Below, in pieces: positions 42,621 through 50,725 of a DNA stretch of 64,000 nucleotides. The notes under the pieces are model-generated. The model was not told the DNA's origin, ran no database searches, and saw nothing but the letters and a program-made list of their open reading frames with translations. Origin of the DNA: JAAYDI01 sp052034005 (GTDB taxonomy: Bacteria; Planctomycetota; Planctomycetia; Pirellulales; Pirellulaceae); NCBI GenBank assembly GCA_052034005.1, contig JBPOJB010000009.1:1-64000 (forward strand), in the 5' to 3' direction. Made by a program: the position numbers and the translations under genes. The stretch's first letter is position 1, and each line of letters opens with the position of its first letter.

Positions 42621-42960
42621 GCGCAGCCTGATTCCTCCCCCGTGCCTCAGATCGACACGCGACCCAACCTCTAGGCCGCGTCCCCGACCTCGCACTTGAT
42701 CCATCGGGCGACCGTGGCCGCCGACCGTCTATTCTAGCGCGCGCGGTGGGCGAGCCAAGGCAACCGGTGACGGGCGACCGCGTACGTTCGGCAAGCCTGC
42801 GGAATGTCCGTGTGGGCCGGAATCGTCGGGCGCGGAGGGGCCATGGTGAGGGTGGCGGGATGGCGGGCACTCCGCGCGGCGCACGCCGGAAAGGCTGACC
42901 CCCGTGTCGTCGTGTCGTTGACACTCTGGTTTCGGCGCCGGCCGCCCCGGCACCGGATAG
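42621..42960. other. Upstream spacer of the MoxR-vWA operon
   Basis: 340 bp without a credible gene. The only notable feature is the promoter candidate at 42731-42758. The remainder is GC-rich with frames that look like shadows. Confidence 0.5.
42731..42758 (-). promoter_or_regulatory. Candidate promoter for the MoxR-vWA operon
   Basis: On the minus strand TTGGCT (42753-42758) and TAGAAT (42731-42736) are 16 bp apart, 111 nt upstream of the ATPase start. Confidence 0.4.
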
Positions 42961-44484
42961 TCAATCCGGGCTCTCCTGTCGCCGCCGGAGTTCATCCGGG
43001 TTCATCGGAACTTCGGACAGTGCGGGGTCCGCGGACATGCCGTGCCGGTTGAACCAGGGGAAGAGGTCGCGGTGCAGCGCCATGCTCAGCACGGCGACCG
43101 TCGTATGAAGATCATACTGCGAGATCCGATCGGGGCGGGCCAGGCGGCGTTTGGCCTGGAAATAGTCGGCCAGGAAGCGGGGGTTGTCTTTGCGCAGCTG
43201 TTCGAACACCCAGAACGACTTCCCCCAGTGGATGTCATTCGCCTCGTCCTCCGTCAGCGGCGGGCGGTCTTCTCCGCCCGCCGTATCCTGCCCGGCCTTC
43301 CGGCATCCGTCGAGGTCGTACTGCGTCATAGTCGGGTCCAACCGGCTGGCCCGCGCAATCGTGTCGCGGATCCGCCGTTCTGCCTCTTCCGCATGCCCCA
43401 TATCGATCATCACCAGGTTCCCGACGTAGGTGGCGATCGGTTCGTTCCAGACTTCCGGAAACGGCAGCACCCAGGAATGCACCGCTTCGTGCGTGATGAA
43501 CTCGATCATGCTGTCCTCGCGGTCGGGAAAACCGCCCCAGAAGACGGCCAGTCCCAGCAGGCGTCCCGAGGAGAACCCGCCACTGCCGGTGGCCAGTAGC
43601 ACGATTTCGGCGGCCATACCTTCCGAGAGCGGCACGCCCATCCGGTTCTCGATGACGGGCCGGCAGCGCAGGTAGACATCGGCCATCGATTTGGCGTACG
43701 GCTGCAGGTAATCGCTGTAACGCAGCAGGATCACGCCGAGGTCCTCGGCGTGTTCCACTTCAGTCGGACCCCGGCTGTGCAGCGATGCAGCGGCATCGAC
43801 GCGTTTCCCGGCGGCTGCCTGCGCTAAGAGCGGCCGCCACCACGCCGCGTTGATGTTGTCGCTGGCGTCCGGGTTCTGGCCGGCCAGCCCACGCGCGCCG
43901 ACCAGCAATGTACCGCCTCCGACGGCTCGCCGCGCCAGAACCGGCTTTTTGTCGGCATCCACCACCAGCACCTGCCAGGCGCGCTCGTCCTGGAAGCTCA
44001 GCGTGCTCCCGCCCCCCAGGATTTCTCCCGTGACGGGCGGCGCGGCCGCGGCGAGCGGCAGCGCGGCAGGCGGGCCGAATGTGCAGCCGAACTGGCGGGC
44101 CAGTTCGTTCTGCGGTTTCGCTTCCTGCGACCCCAGCAGTAGGACGCCTCCCCCGTCCTGCAGGAACCGGGTGATCGTATCGATGTCCTCGCGCACGTAC
44201 TGCAAGCGCCGGTCACACCCGAGCAGCACCAGCAGGTTGGCGTTGGAAAAGTCGAAGTTGTAGAGCGCATCCCAGTTCATCGCGACCGGCTGGTCCGGCA
44301 GATACTGCTGGTGGAAACGGCCATCGGTATAGAAAGCGAACTCGTGGCCCAGGTCGGCCACCGCGTGGATCACGGGCCGCTCCGCGGAGATCCCGACGCC
44401 GCCGGGCAGGAGGAGTACGACTGTCAGGCTGGAGATGGCGCCCAGGACTGGAACCAGGCAGGAATGTGAAACGCGGTTCAGCAT
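42961..44484 (-). CDS. Secreted protein with HExxH metalloprotease-like motif
   Basis: 507 aa. ATG 44484 follows AGGAGAG (10 nt). A hydrophobic signal (about 8-30) precedes an alpha/beta region resembling a ThuA/GATase1-like fold (about 37-200: ALYNFDFSNANLLVLLGCDRR, FLQDGGGVLLLGS). The C-terminal half has a gluzincin signature, HEAVH (332-336) followed by Glu348 in NEPIATY, which could bind zinc. I see no Cys pairs or protease prodomain. The family name is not recognised; the domain pairing recurs in planctomycete secreted proteins to my knowledge, but I cannot confirm that here. It might cleave peptides or act on glycoproteins. Its downstream neighbour, the MoxR gene, starts 340 bp away, so it is probably a separate unit. 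Confidence 0.75.
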   Translation of the reverse strand: MLNRVSHSCLVPVLGAISSLTVVLLLPGGVGISAERPVIHAVADLGHEFAFYTDGRFHQQYLPDQPVAMNWDALYNFDFSNANLLVLLGCDRRLQYVREDIDTITRFLQDGGGVLLLGSQEAKPQNELARQFGCTFGPPAALPLAAAAPPVTGEILGGGSTLSFQDERAWQVLVVDADKKPVLARRAVGGGTLLVGARGLAGQNPDASDNINAAWWRPLLAQAAAGKRVDAAASLHSRGPTEVEHAEDLGVILLRYSDYLQPYAKSMADVYLRCRPVIENRMGVPLSEGMAAEIVLLATGSGGFSSGRLLGLAVFWGGFPDREDSMIEFITHEAVHSWVLPFPEVWNEPIATYVGNLVMIDMGHAEEAERRIRDTIARASRLDPTMTQYDLDGCRKAGQDTAGGEDRPPLTEDEANDIHWGKSFWVFEQLRKDNPRFLADYFQAKRRLARPDRISQYDLHTTVAVLSMALHRDLFPWFNRHGMSADPALSEVPMNPDELRRRQESPD

Positions 44485-44787
44485 AGCTTCGAGACTCTCC
44501 TGATGCGCCGCCGGGACGGGTTCAGCTGCGGTGCTGCGGGCGGCAACGCAGCAGCGTCCCTTTTTACACCAGACGCCGCACGGCTTCCAGTAGCGGCGGC
44601 ACCGTGGTTGGCGCCCGGATGCTGTGATTGCCCGGCGGGCGGCGTGACGTGCGATCTGCTTGGCGGCCGAACCGCGGCCAGCTGGCGCACGCGCCCCGGT
44701 GCGCGATCTCACAGCCGCTGGTCCCGCATTCCGCCGGCCCCGGCATCCGCCCGCGTCACGGCCAAGGCGGCGCATGCAGCTGGGGGG
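44485..44787. other. 5' spacer of the metalloprotease-like gene
   Basis: 303 bp without a gene. TGCTGCG (44532-44538) and CGCAGCA (44547-44553) form a perfect 7-bp hairpin in the presumed leader. A T5 run at 44561 follows it on the plus strand, where there is no gene to terminate, so it is probably a leader structure. Confidence 0.4.
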
Positions 44788-46239
44788 CTACTCGTAGACC
44801 TCCAGCTCCGCGACGGACATCTGCGCGCCCTCCTGTTCCGGGCCGTCGGGCTTGACCGAGCGGATCCGGATGTAGCGGGCGGTCACCGGCTCGAAGGTCG
44901 CCTCGAAGGGCGTACCGTGCTGATCAGTCGCCGCGGCGACGGTCTGCCAGTCCTGCCCATCAGCCGACACCTGCACCTCAATTGTGGTCGAGTAGCCGCT
45001 GCCAAACGTGACCTTCACGCGACGGATCGGCTTGGTATCCACGAGGTCCACGTGGTAGGTCCAGGGCCACTCGCCCCCGGCCAAGGCAAAGGTATCCAGG
45101 CGCCCGTCCACGCCGAGCCGGGGGAAGCAGATGCCGCCGTTCACCTGCAGCTCGCGCGCGCCGTCCAGGCTCAACAGCTTCGCCTGCTTGCGGTAGGCCA
45201 GGTTCCCCGGCGGCACCGGCGCGCGGGTCTTGCCCTCGTTCAGCTCCCGGCGCACTTCCTTGAGCATCTCCAGCTGTGAGCGGTCAATCGAGCCGTCGCG
45301 GTACAGCAGCACATCCATGGAGACGACCCCGCCGCGCTGGTTCACGTCGAACACATACTCGCGCAGCTCCCGCTTGCTGTACTTGCTGCCGGCTTGGCCC
45401 CAGCCCGTGCCGATGTATGAGAGAATGTGCCACTGTTCGCCATCGAGCCAGCGCTGGGAGGGCATGTCGAAGAACTGGTTCTGTTCGCCGCAGGTGAAGT
45501 CCTCGGCCCGCGTGTAGGACATCACGACCGGGTCCACGCCGCGGTTGAACGCGACGATGCTGCGGGGGTTCCCGGCCTTGAGGGCCTGCGCGAACAGCCC
45601 CAGGTTCTCGTCGTTGTAGCCGATCCAGGGATAGCAGCCGTCCACCCACCAGCCCTTGATCTTGTCGCCGTAGCGGAGGCTGTATTCCCGCGCGACGTCC
45701 GTCCACTTCCGTACGAACTCGGGGCTGACCTGGCCGTGGAACCCGAACTGCGCGTTGGCTTGTTCGTCGGCGCGCGGCCCGTCGCCGGTGTAGTACAGCA
45801 GCAGCGGAATGCCGCGCTTGCTGAGCGACACTGCGAGGTCGTCGATGAGATCCCGGGTCGCGCAGGCTTCACCCGGCTGGTAGCCGCTGATCCGGTCGAA
45901 CGTCGCGTTGGGGGCGATCAGGTGCCGTGTGACCTGCATCACCGTGAAGATGACGTACCCCGCGCCGGCCTCCCGCATGGTCTCGGCGAACCGTTCGGTG
46001 TCGAACTCCCGGACACACTCGTCCCAGGGCGTTTCCTGGCCGAGGCTGTTGATAGACTCGCGGTTGTTCTGCAGACCGTTCAGGTAGTGCACAAACACGC
46101 CGGCTCCAGCCTCCAGGAACCAGTCGATGTCCGGGTGGGCGTGCACCGGCTCCTGCGCCGGGCTGACGCCGGCGGTGGACAGCACGCAGGCCAACAGCCC
46201 CACCAGCAGCCGCCGGCTATTCTTCTCTCTTACGTTCAT
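44788..46239 (-). CDS. GH29-like (alpha-L-fucosidase superfamily) protein with F5/8 type C domain
   Basis: 483 aa. ATG 46239 starts inside the preceding gene, overlapping its 3' end by 23 bp. A signal peptide (about 9-29, ending SPAQE) is followed by a barrel with GVFVHYLNGLQNN, ARE-like YVIFTVMQVTRHLIAPNATFD, LIDDLAVSLSKRGIPLLLYYT and GDKIKGWWVDGCYPW; Asp200 in GWWVDG aligns with the GH29 nucleophile position. A discoidin-like F5/8C module (about 350-483: YHVDLVDTKPIRRVKVTFG, RYIRIRSVKPDG) would bind carbohydrate. The catalytic half is divergent from classical fucosidases, so another substrate (or loss of activity) is possible. The overlap with the beta-helix gene implies co-translation. Confidence 0.82.
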   Translation of the reverse strand: MNVREKNSRRLLVGLLACVLSTAGVSPAQEPVHAHPDIDWFLEAGAGVFVHYLNGLQNNRESINSLGQETPWDECVREFDTERFAETMREAGAGYVIFTVMQVTRHLIAPNATFDRISGYQPGEACATRDLIDDLAVSLSKRGIPLLLYYTGDGPRADEQANAQFGFHGQVSPEFVRKWTDVAREYSLRYGDKIKGWWVDGCYPWIGYNDENLGLFAQALKAGNPRSIVAFNRGVDPVVMSYTRAEDFTCGEQNQFFDMPSQRWLDGEQWHILSYIGTGWGQAGSKYSKRELREYVFDVNQRGGVVSMDVLLYRDGSIDRSQLEMLKEVRRELNEGKTRAPVPPGNLAYRKQAKLLSLDGARELQVNGGICFPRLGVDGRLDTFALAGGEWPWTYHVDLVDTKPIRRVKVTFGSGYSTTIEVQVSADGQDWQTVAAATDQHGTPFEATFEPVTARYIRIRSVKPDGPEQEGAQMSVAELEVYE

Positions 46240-47503
46240 CGCGTGTCGGCACGTCTGCCTGGATGCGGTTGTCCTCCAGCACCACTTCCCCCACGCGTGG
46301 GCCGATGCGAATGCCGGTCTTCTGCCGGCCGGCGCCGGTGTCTTCGATGACGTTGCCTCGGATGATCGTGCCATGCGTTTCTCCATCCACAAACAGGCCC
46401 CAGCCGTCGTTGTCGCGGACTGTGTTGTTCTCAAAGGTGATTCGATGCGCGGCCATCGGCTCGAGTTCCGCGCGCCAATAGACTCCGCCGCGCTTGTTGC
46501 CGATGATGGTGTTCCGCCGGACGACATTATCGCTGTCCTTGTGGCCGATGGACATGCCGTACCCGCCGTTGTTCTCCAACCAGTTGCCCTCGGCCACGCC
46601 GCCCCGCACGCGCCAGCAGAAGAAGAACCCGTCATCGCCGTTCTCCATGACCCGGCAGTTTCGCACCGTCGGCCGCTGAGAGCCGCTACCCGGATGCAGC
46701 CCCAAGCCGGCGCAGCGCTGAACCACGCAACCCTCGACCGCGACGTCGTTCGACTGCTGGAAGCTGATGCCGTCGCCGTTGTAGTCGTGCACGAGACAGT
46801 CGCTGATCACGCAATGATCGCCGCGATAGAGGAAGATGCCGGCGGTGCGGCAGCCGTCCACCCTGGTCGGGTTCTCCGCCCGATTGCCGTCAATGGTCAG
46901 GTTCTCCACCCGGGCATCTTCCAGGTTGTAACCGCTAATGACAGGAAACACGGTCGCGGCGAAACCGCCATCGGCCATCATGATATCAGCGTTCATGGAT
47001 CGGGAGAGTGTGAAGTAGTTGGCACGTGAGTTCAAGACGGTCGCGCAGACGCCCAGGAAGAATCGCTGGGTGTTCGACGCCACGTAGACCCCGTGCCCGA
47101 CGGCAAAGCCCTCCGGGTCCTGCAGCGTCATCGCCGCTTCGCCGAAGTCGCTGTCCGCAGCGAGTGGCGAACGGAACTCACGGTCTTTCTTGAGCACCGT
47201 TTGCGCGCCGGCCCCGCGCACGGTCACGCGACTGCGAAGGTGCAACGCGTCACGCATCAGGTACTCACCGGGCCCGATCGCCACGAGGCCGCCGCCCAGG
47301 TTGCCGACGTAGTCCACCGCGGCCTGCAAAACGCGATTGTCATTGCCGATGATGTCGGCATCCTGCCGGCCGACCGTGATGTGGACTGCGGGTTGGGCGT
47401 GAAGCTCATTCTCGGCGTACTTGCGGCCCGGCTGATCGGCCTGGGCCACGGACGCGGACAGTGAAAGCAGCAGCAAGAGGGTCTTCTTCCGGATGGCACT
47501 CAC
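46217..47503 (-). CDS. Secreted right-handed parallel beta-helix protein
   Basis: 428 aa, GTG 47503 with AAGGAGG 8 nt upstream. A signal peptide (KKTLLLLLSLSASVAQAD) is followed by a pectate-lyase-like fold: the N-terminal strand HITVGRQDADIIGNDN, then repeating rungs such as VENLTIDGNRAENPTR, HCVISDCLVHDYNGDGISF, DVAVEGCVVQRCAGLGL, PTVRNCRVMENGDDGFFF and NVVRRNTIIGNKRGGVYW. There are no obvious CE or lyase motifs. It could be a polysaccharide lyase, hydrolase or epimerase acting on uronates or sulfated sugars; the substrate is not determined. A 23-bp overlap with the GH29-like gene suggests one transcription and translation unit acting on the same polymer. Confidence 0.87.
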   Translation of the reverse strand: MSAIRKKTLLLLLSLSASVAQADQPGRKYAENELHAQPAVHITVGRQDADIIGNDNRVLQAAVDYVGNLGGGLVAIGPGEYLMRDALHLRSRVTVRGAGAQTVLKKDREFRSPLAADSDFGEAAMTLQDPEGFAVGHGVYVASNTQRFFLGVCATVLNSRANYFTLSRSMNADIMMADGGFAATVFPVISGYNLEDARVENLTIDGNRAENPTRVDGCRTAGIFLYRGDHCVISDCLVHDYNGDGISFQQSNDVAVEGCVVQRCAGLGLHPGSGSQRPTVRNCRVMENGDDGFFFCWRVRGGVAEGNWLENNGGYGMSIGHKDSDNVVRRNTIIGNKRGGVYWRAELEPMAAHRITFENNTVRDNDGWGLFVDGETHGTIIRGNVIEDTGAGRQKTGIRIGPRVGEVVLEDNRIQADVPTRDERKREE

Positions 47504-47585
47504 GATAGTTGCCTCCTTCCCGACACAGCATGAAGAAAAGCGTCAAGTCGCGCACATTTCTCGGCGGGTGTGCAGCGCCACACGA

Positions 47586-47607
47586 CCCATTCCCGCCCCG
47601 GAATGGG
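47586..47607 (-). terminator. 8-bp hairpin between the GspE-like and beta-helix genes
   Basis: CCCATTCC / GGAATGGG with a 6-nt loop lies about 57 nt after the GspE-like stop on the minus strand. No U-tract follows, so factor-independent termination is uncertain. Confidence 0.35.
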
Positions 47608-47664
47608 ACAGCCTGAAGCAGACCAGGCGGGCCGTCGGTCTGGATTCGGGCCGATCAGATCCGG

Positions 47665-48891
47665 TCAGTGCTGCAGTTGCAGGTCCAATCGGATCCGCTC
47701 GAGTTCTTCCAGGGATGTGATCTGCTCCTGCACGCGTCGTCGCACACTGTCCTCCAGCGCCGTCATGCCCTCCCGCACGGCGATCTGCTTGATCTCATCG
47801 GTCGACGCCTGCCGGTCGATGGCATCGCGCACAGCCGCCGAAGCGGGCAGGATCTCGAAGGCGCCGACGCGTCCGGAATAACCGGTCTGGAAGTTGTTGT
47901 CGGCCGGGACGCCGCGCACCACGCGCTGGCCGCGCGGCAACCCGAAGCGGGCGATCGTCTGGTCATCAGGCAGGTACTCTTCGCGCGCGTCGACGCTCAC
48001 GCGACGCACGAGCCGCTGGGACACGATGCCGCGTAAGCCGTCGCCCAGGACCGTCGACGGCACGCCGAATTGTCGGAGCACCGCCAGCGCCGACGCGGCG
48101 CTTCCGGCGTGCAGGGTGGACAGGACCAACACGCCGGTCATCGCCGCCTGGCAGGCGATGGCGGCCGTTTCGGCGTCCCGGATCTCCCCGATGCCCAGCA
48201 CGTCCGGGTCTTGACGCAGCACACCGCGAAGTGCCACCGCGAACGTCAGCCCGGTCTTGTTCTGGACCTGGATCTGGTTGGCGCCCGGCAACAGGCGCTC
48301 CACCGGGTCTTCAATGGTCACCAGGCTGCGGTCGGACGAGTTCAGTTCTCTCAGCAGGCTGAAGAGGGTCGTGCTCTTCCCGGCGCCCACGGGGCCAACG
48401 ATCAGGACCAGCCCGTAAGGGCACGCCAGGAAGTTCCGCACCATCGCGACCTGATCGGCGAGGAGCCCCAGATCCTCCAGCCGGATGAACTCGTCGGCGT
48501 CCGGCATCATTCGCAAGGTCAGGCGCTCGCCATGCACGGTCGGCAGACTGCTCACGCGGATGTCCCGCGCAATCCCGTCGAACTGTTGCGCCAAGATGTG
48601 CCCGTCCTGCGGCACACGGCGCTCGGTGATGTCCATCCCGGCCGTGATCTTGATGCGTGAGAGCACGTTGTTGCCCGCGGTGGCCGGGATGGGCACGATA
48701 TCCTGGAGCCGGCCGTCCACGCGGAACCGCACACGCACGCCGACCGGCGTCGGATCCAGGTGCACATCCGTCGCGCGGTGGTCGAACGCCCGCTTCAACA
48801 GCACGTCCGCGACCGCATAGGGATCAACCACCGTCAGCAATTCCGTCAACTCGGCCGCCAGAGCCGTGTTCGCGATCCGCGAGGCGCTCAT
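47665..48891 (-). CDS. GspE/PilB-like secretion ATPase lacking the tetracysteine
   Basis: 408 aa. It has the N1-like domain VHLDPTPVGVRVRFRVDG and the type II/IV core: Walker A GPVGAGKST (166-174), Asp box IEDPVE (193-198), Walker B-type GIGEIRD (233-239) and His box STLHAG (258-263). The usual zinc module, RxLCxxC...CxxCGxTGYKGR, is missing: RLVRRVSVDAREEY and DNNFQTGYSGR have no Cys at all. The N-terminal N1 part typical of PilB/GspE is shortened. The ATG at 48891 overlaps the stop of the STAS-membrane gene by 4 nt. It may be a non-motility ATPase specialised to the membrane partner, or a degenerate copy. The motifs are intact enough for ATP hydrolysis. Confidence 0.9.
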   Translation of the reverse strand: MSASRIANTALAAELTELLTVVDPYAVADVLLKRAFDHRATDVHLDPTPVGVRVRFRVDGRLQDIVPIPATAGNNVLSRIKITAGMDITERRVPQDGHILAQQFDGIARDIRVSSLPTVHGERLTLRMMPDADEFIRLEDLGLLADQVAMVRNFLACPYGLVLIVGPVGAGKSTTLFSLLRELNSSDRSLVTIEDPVERLLPGANQIQVQNKTGLTFAVALRGVLRQDPDVLGIGEIRDAETAAIACQAAMTGVLVLSTLHAGSAASALAVLRQFGVPSTVLGDGLRGIVSQRLVRRVSVDAREEYLPDDQTIARFGLPRGQRVVRGVPADNNFQTGYSGRVGAFEILPASAAVRDAIDRQASTDEIKQIAVREGMTALEDSVRRRVQEQITSLEELERIRLDLQLQH

Positions 48892-49598
48892 TCCGATTCA
48901 ACCTCTACAGGAGGTTCGGACAGAGAATGAAAACTGATCGGGTTCTGTCCGAAGAACAACGTGGACAACACGGACAGGCTGATCACGATGGCCAGCGCGG
49001 ACAGGATGCGGCGGAAGCTCTTGTCTTTGAGCACCGAGACGATGCCAATCGTCAGGGACACCACGCTGAGCAACAGGGCCGCCAGTTGCGCGTTGACCTG
49101 GACCGCCTCCTTGTAATCGCGAAACATCATCAGCGTGGCCAGCACGGCGAGCAGCGCGCAGGGGAACGCGCCGAGGGCGAGGATGCGGAGTTCGCGTTCC
49201 TCCAACTCGGCGCGCCGCGACACCCCCAATTCGTAGGCCGCTTCCTCCCGGTCGGCCACGATCGTCCAGAGTTTGTGGAGTCCGGCCGACTCCAGTTCCT
49301 GGCGCACGCGATCGTGGGGGCTGACCACGACGAAACGGCGGGACTTCTTGTCCAACGACTTCCAGATGCGCACCAGCGAGGCCACCGCGCCGCTGCCGAT
49401 CGTCTGCAGGCGCGACAGGTCGGCCAGCAGGTGCGAACAACGGCTGGACTTCATGGCCTCGACCGTCGCGCGCGTGGCTTCCTCCAGTCGCTCCCAGGGC
49501 ATCTCCGCCAGCTCAGGTTGCGCTTCCACGCGAAAATAGGTGCGGATCCGCTCGATGGCGTAGGGCTCGGTCTCAGGGGGGGCGGGTGTCGCGTTCAC
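48888..49598 (-). CDS. STAS-domain membrane protein
   Basis: 236 aa, GTG 49598 start (MNATPAPPE); the SD site is poor. A STAS domain (about 20-120) includes LLADLSRLQTIGSGAVASLV, where Ser-Thr phosphorylation sites sit in anti-sigma-factor antagonists such as SpoIIAA; the Ser in IGSGAV is a candidate. Three transmembrane segments follow (about 140-160, 169-190, 198-217). STAS fused to membrane helices suggests membrane-tethered signalling. The gene overlaps the following GspE-like ATPase gene by 4 nt, so the two are made together. Possible role: phosphorylation-controlled assembly or docking of the ATPase at the membrane (inference). It is not an obvious sulfate transporter. Confidence 0.83.
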   Translation of the reverse strand: MNATPAPPETEPYAIERIRTYFRVEAQPELAEMPWERLEEATRATVEAMKSSRCSHLLADLSRLQTIGSGAVASLVRIWKSLDKKSRRFVVVSPHDRVRQELESAGLHKLWTIVADREEAAYELGVSRRAELEERELRILALGAFPCALLAVLATLMMFRDYKEAVQVNAQLAALLLSVVSLTIGIVSVLKDKSFRRILSALAIVISLSVLSTLFFGQNPISFHSLSEPPVEVESE

Positions 49599-49707
49599 GG
49601 TTCGTTTCGCTCGCGTCTTTGCCGGTCATGCTTCGCGATGCGACGCGCCATGGGCCTCGGTACGTCGCCGAAGCGCCAAGGACCTTGCACAACCGATGCC
49701 GGAGGAC

Positions 49708-49735
49708 ATCGTAACAACTCGTGCAGAAAGTGCAA
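49708..49735 (-). promoter_or_regulatory. Promoter for the STAS / GspE-like operon
   Basis: On the minus strand TTGCAC (49730-49735) and TACGAT (49708-49713) are 16 bp apart, 110 nt upstream of the GTG start. Confidence 0.5.
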
Positions 49736-49878
49736 TCTGCCCAGGCGCACCGACACGGCCCGCAGGCGCCGCGCCACTGGCAAGGATCGGTCCCTACCAT
49801 CGTCGGCCGGCGGATTCCGGCCGGGTCCGCGACCTGAACGACGTGCGCGCGGTTCGACTGTCGGACGCCGTCGACCAG

Positions 49879-49952
49879 TGGGCGATGACGGATTCGAACC
49901 GCCGACCCTCTCGGTGTAAACGAGATGCTCTAACCAGCTGAGCTAATCGCCC
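49879..49952 (-). tRNA. tRNA-Val (anticodon UAC)
   Basis: Minus strand, 74 nt including the discriminator. The acceptor stem GGCGAT with its flanking G pairs with ATCGCC plus C; the D-arm GCTC...GAGC, anticodon stem TCTCG/CGAGA, seven-base loop TTTACAC (anticodon TAC) and T-arm GGCGG-TTCGAAT-CCGTC all fold. The discriminator is A at 49879. The CCA end is not encoded. Confidence 0.96.
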
Positions 49953-49991
49953 GACGTGGCCGAGTTGCGGTGATGGGCACTCGGCCGGCGC

Positions 49992-50020
49992 ATCATAGCC
50001 GGACGGGTACTCGTTCGCAA
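49992..50020 (-). promoter_or_regulatory. Promoter for tRNA-Val
   Basis: TTGCGA (50015-50020) and TATGAT (49992-49997) with a 17-bp spacer; the predicted start lies about 33 nt before the tRNA 5' end. Confidence 0.6.
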
Positions 50021-50115
50021 GTTGTTCAGCTCGAGGCGCACCCGCATGTCGGCCCGCCGTCGGCTGGCAGCGCGGCCGGCGCCCGCCGCGCGCGCCGGCA
50101 AGCAACCACGAACAT

Positions 50116-50565
50116 TCAGTCCCTCTCGTCGCTCCGCTCGCCGCCGTAGTCGAATCCCTCATAGAGGAACGGCAGTTTGCCGGCGGCCAGTTGTTCGCCA
50201 AACGTCTTCTCCGCGCCCTCGGCTTTCTCCTTGGCCACCTCGTCCAGCGCCCGGAGCGCCTTGGCTTCGTCCTTCTGGTCCTTCTTGGTCAACAGCTTGT
50301 TGACCGCCTGCCCGTACGGGTTGCGGTTCTTCTTGCTGACCTTGCCGTTGTCGCCCGGTCGAGGGTCATGGCAGACGAAGCACTTGACGTGCATCAACTG
50401 CTTCGCGATGGACTTCTGCACTTCGCTCGATCTGTCGCCGACGTATTTCTTCTCAAACGCCTTGGCGAAGCTCGGGTAGGCGTGTGCCGACCGGGCGGAC
50501 GTCAGGCACTGGCCGGCCACGCACACGACACACAGTGCTGCGACCGCGACGCTGATTCTCTTCAC
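50116..50565 (-). CDS. Small exported CxxCH cytochrome-like protein
   Basis: 149 aa. GTG 50565 is preceded by AGGAG at 7-nt spacing, which decides the start; a longer frame from 50622 begins with non-signal sequence. A signal peptide (KRISVAVAALCVVCVAGQ) is cut near SARSAHA. One c-type heme motif, CFVCH, follows MHVK, and the tail is very rich in Lys and Glu (KKDQKDEAKALRALDEVAKEKAEGAEK). Planctomycetes carry many such secreted single-heme proteins; function is not known. Neighbours are tRNA-Val and a Ser/Thr kinase, so no operon partner is evident. Confidence 0.85.
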   Translation of the reverse strand: MKRISVAVAALCVVCVAGQCLTSARSAHAYPSFAKAFEKKYVGDRSSEVQKSIAKQLMHVKCFVCHDPRPGDNGKVSKKNRNPYGQAVNKLLTKKDQKDEAKALRALDEVAKEKAEGAEKTFGEQLAAGKLPFLYEGFDYGGERSDERD

Positions 50566-50725
50566 GGGAGATCTCCTGCAAGGGTTGGGGTAAATGCGAG
50601 GCGGGCAGGTCGCGCGCGGCACGTGTGCGCAAGCCCGGACAGCCCGGCGGGAATGCCCGGCGCCCGGTCAGTAGACCGCGTCGGTTGCCGGATGTCAAGG
50701 GACCGGGGAGACAGTCGGCCGCCGG

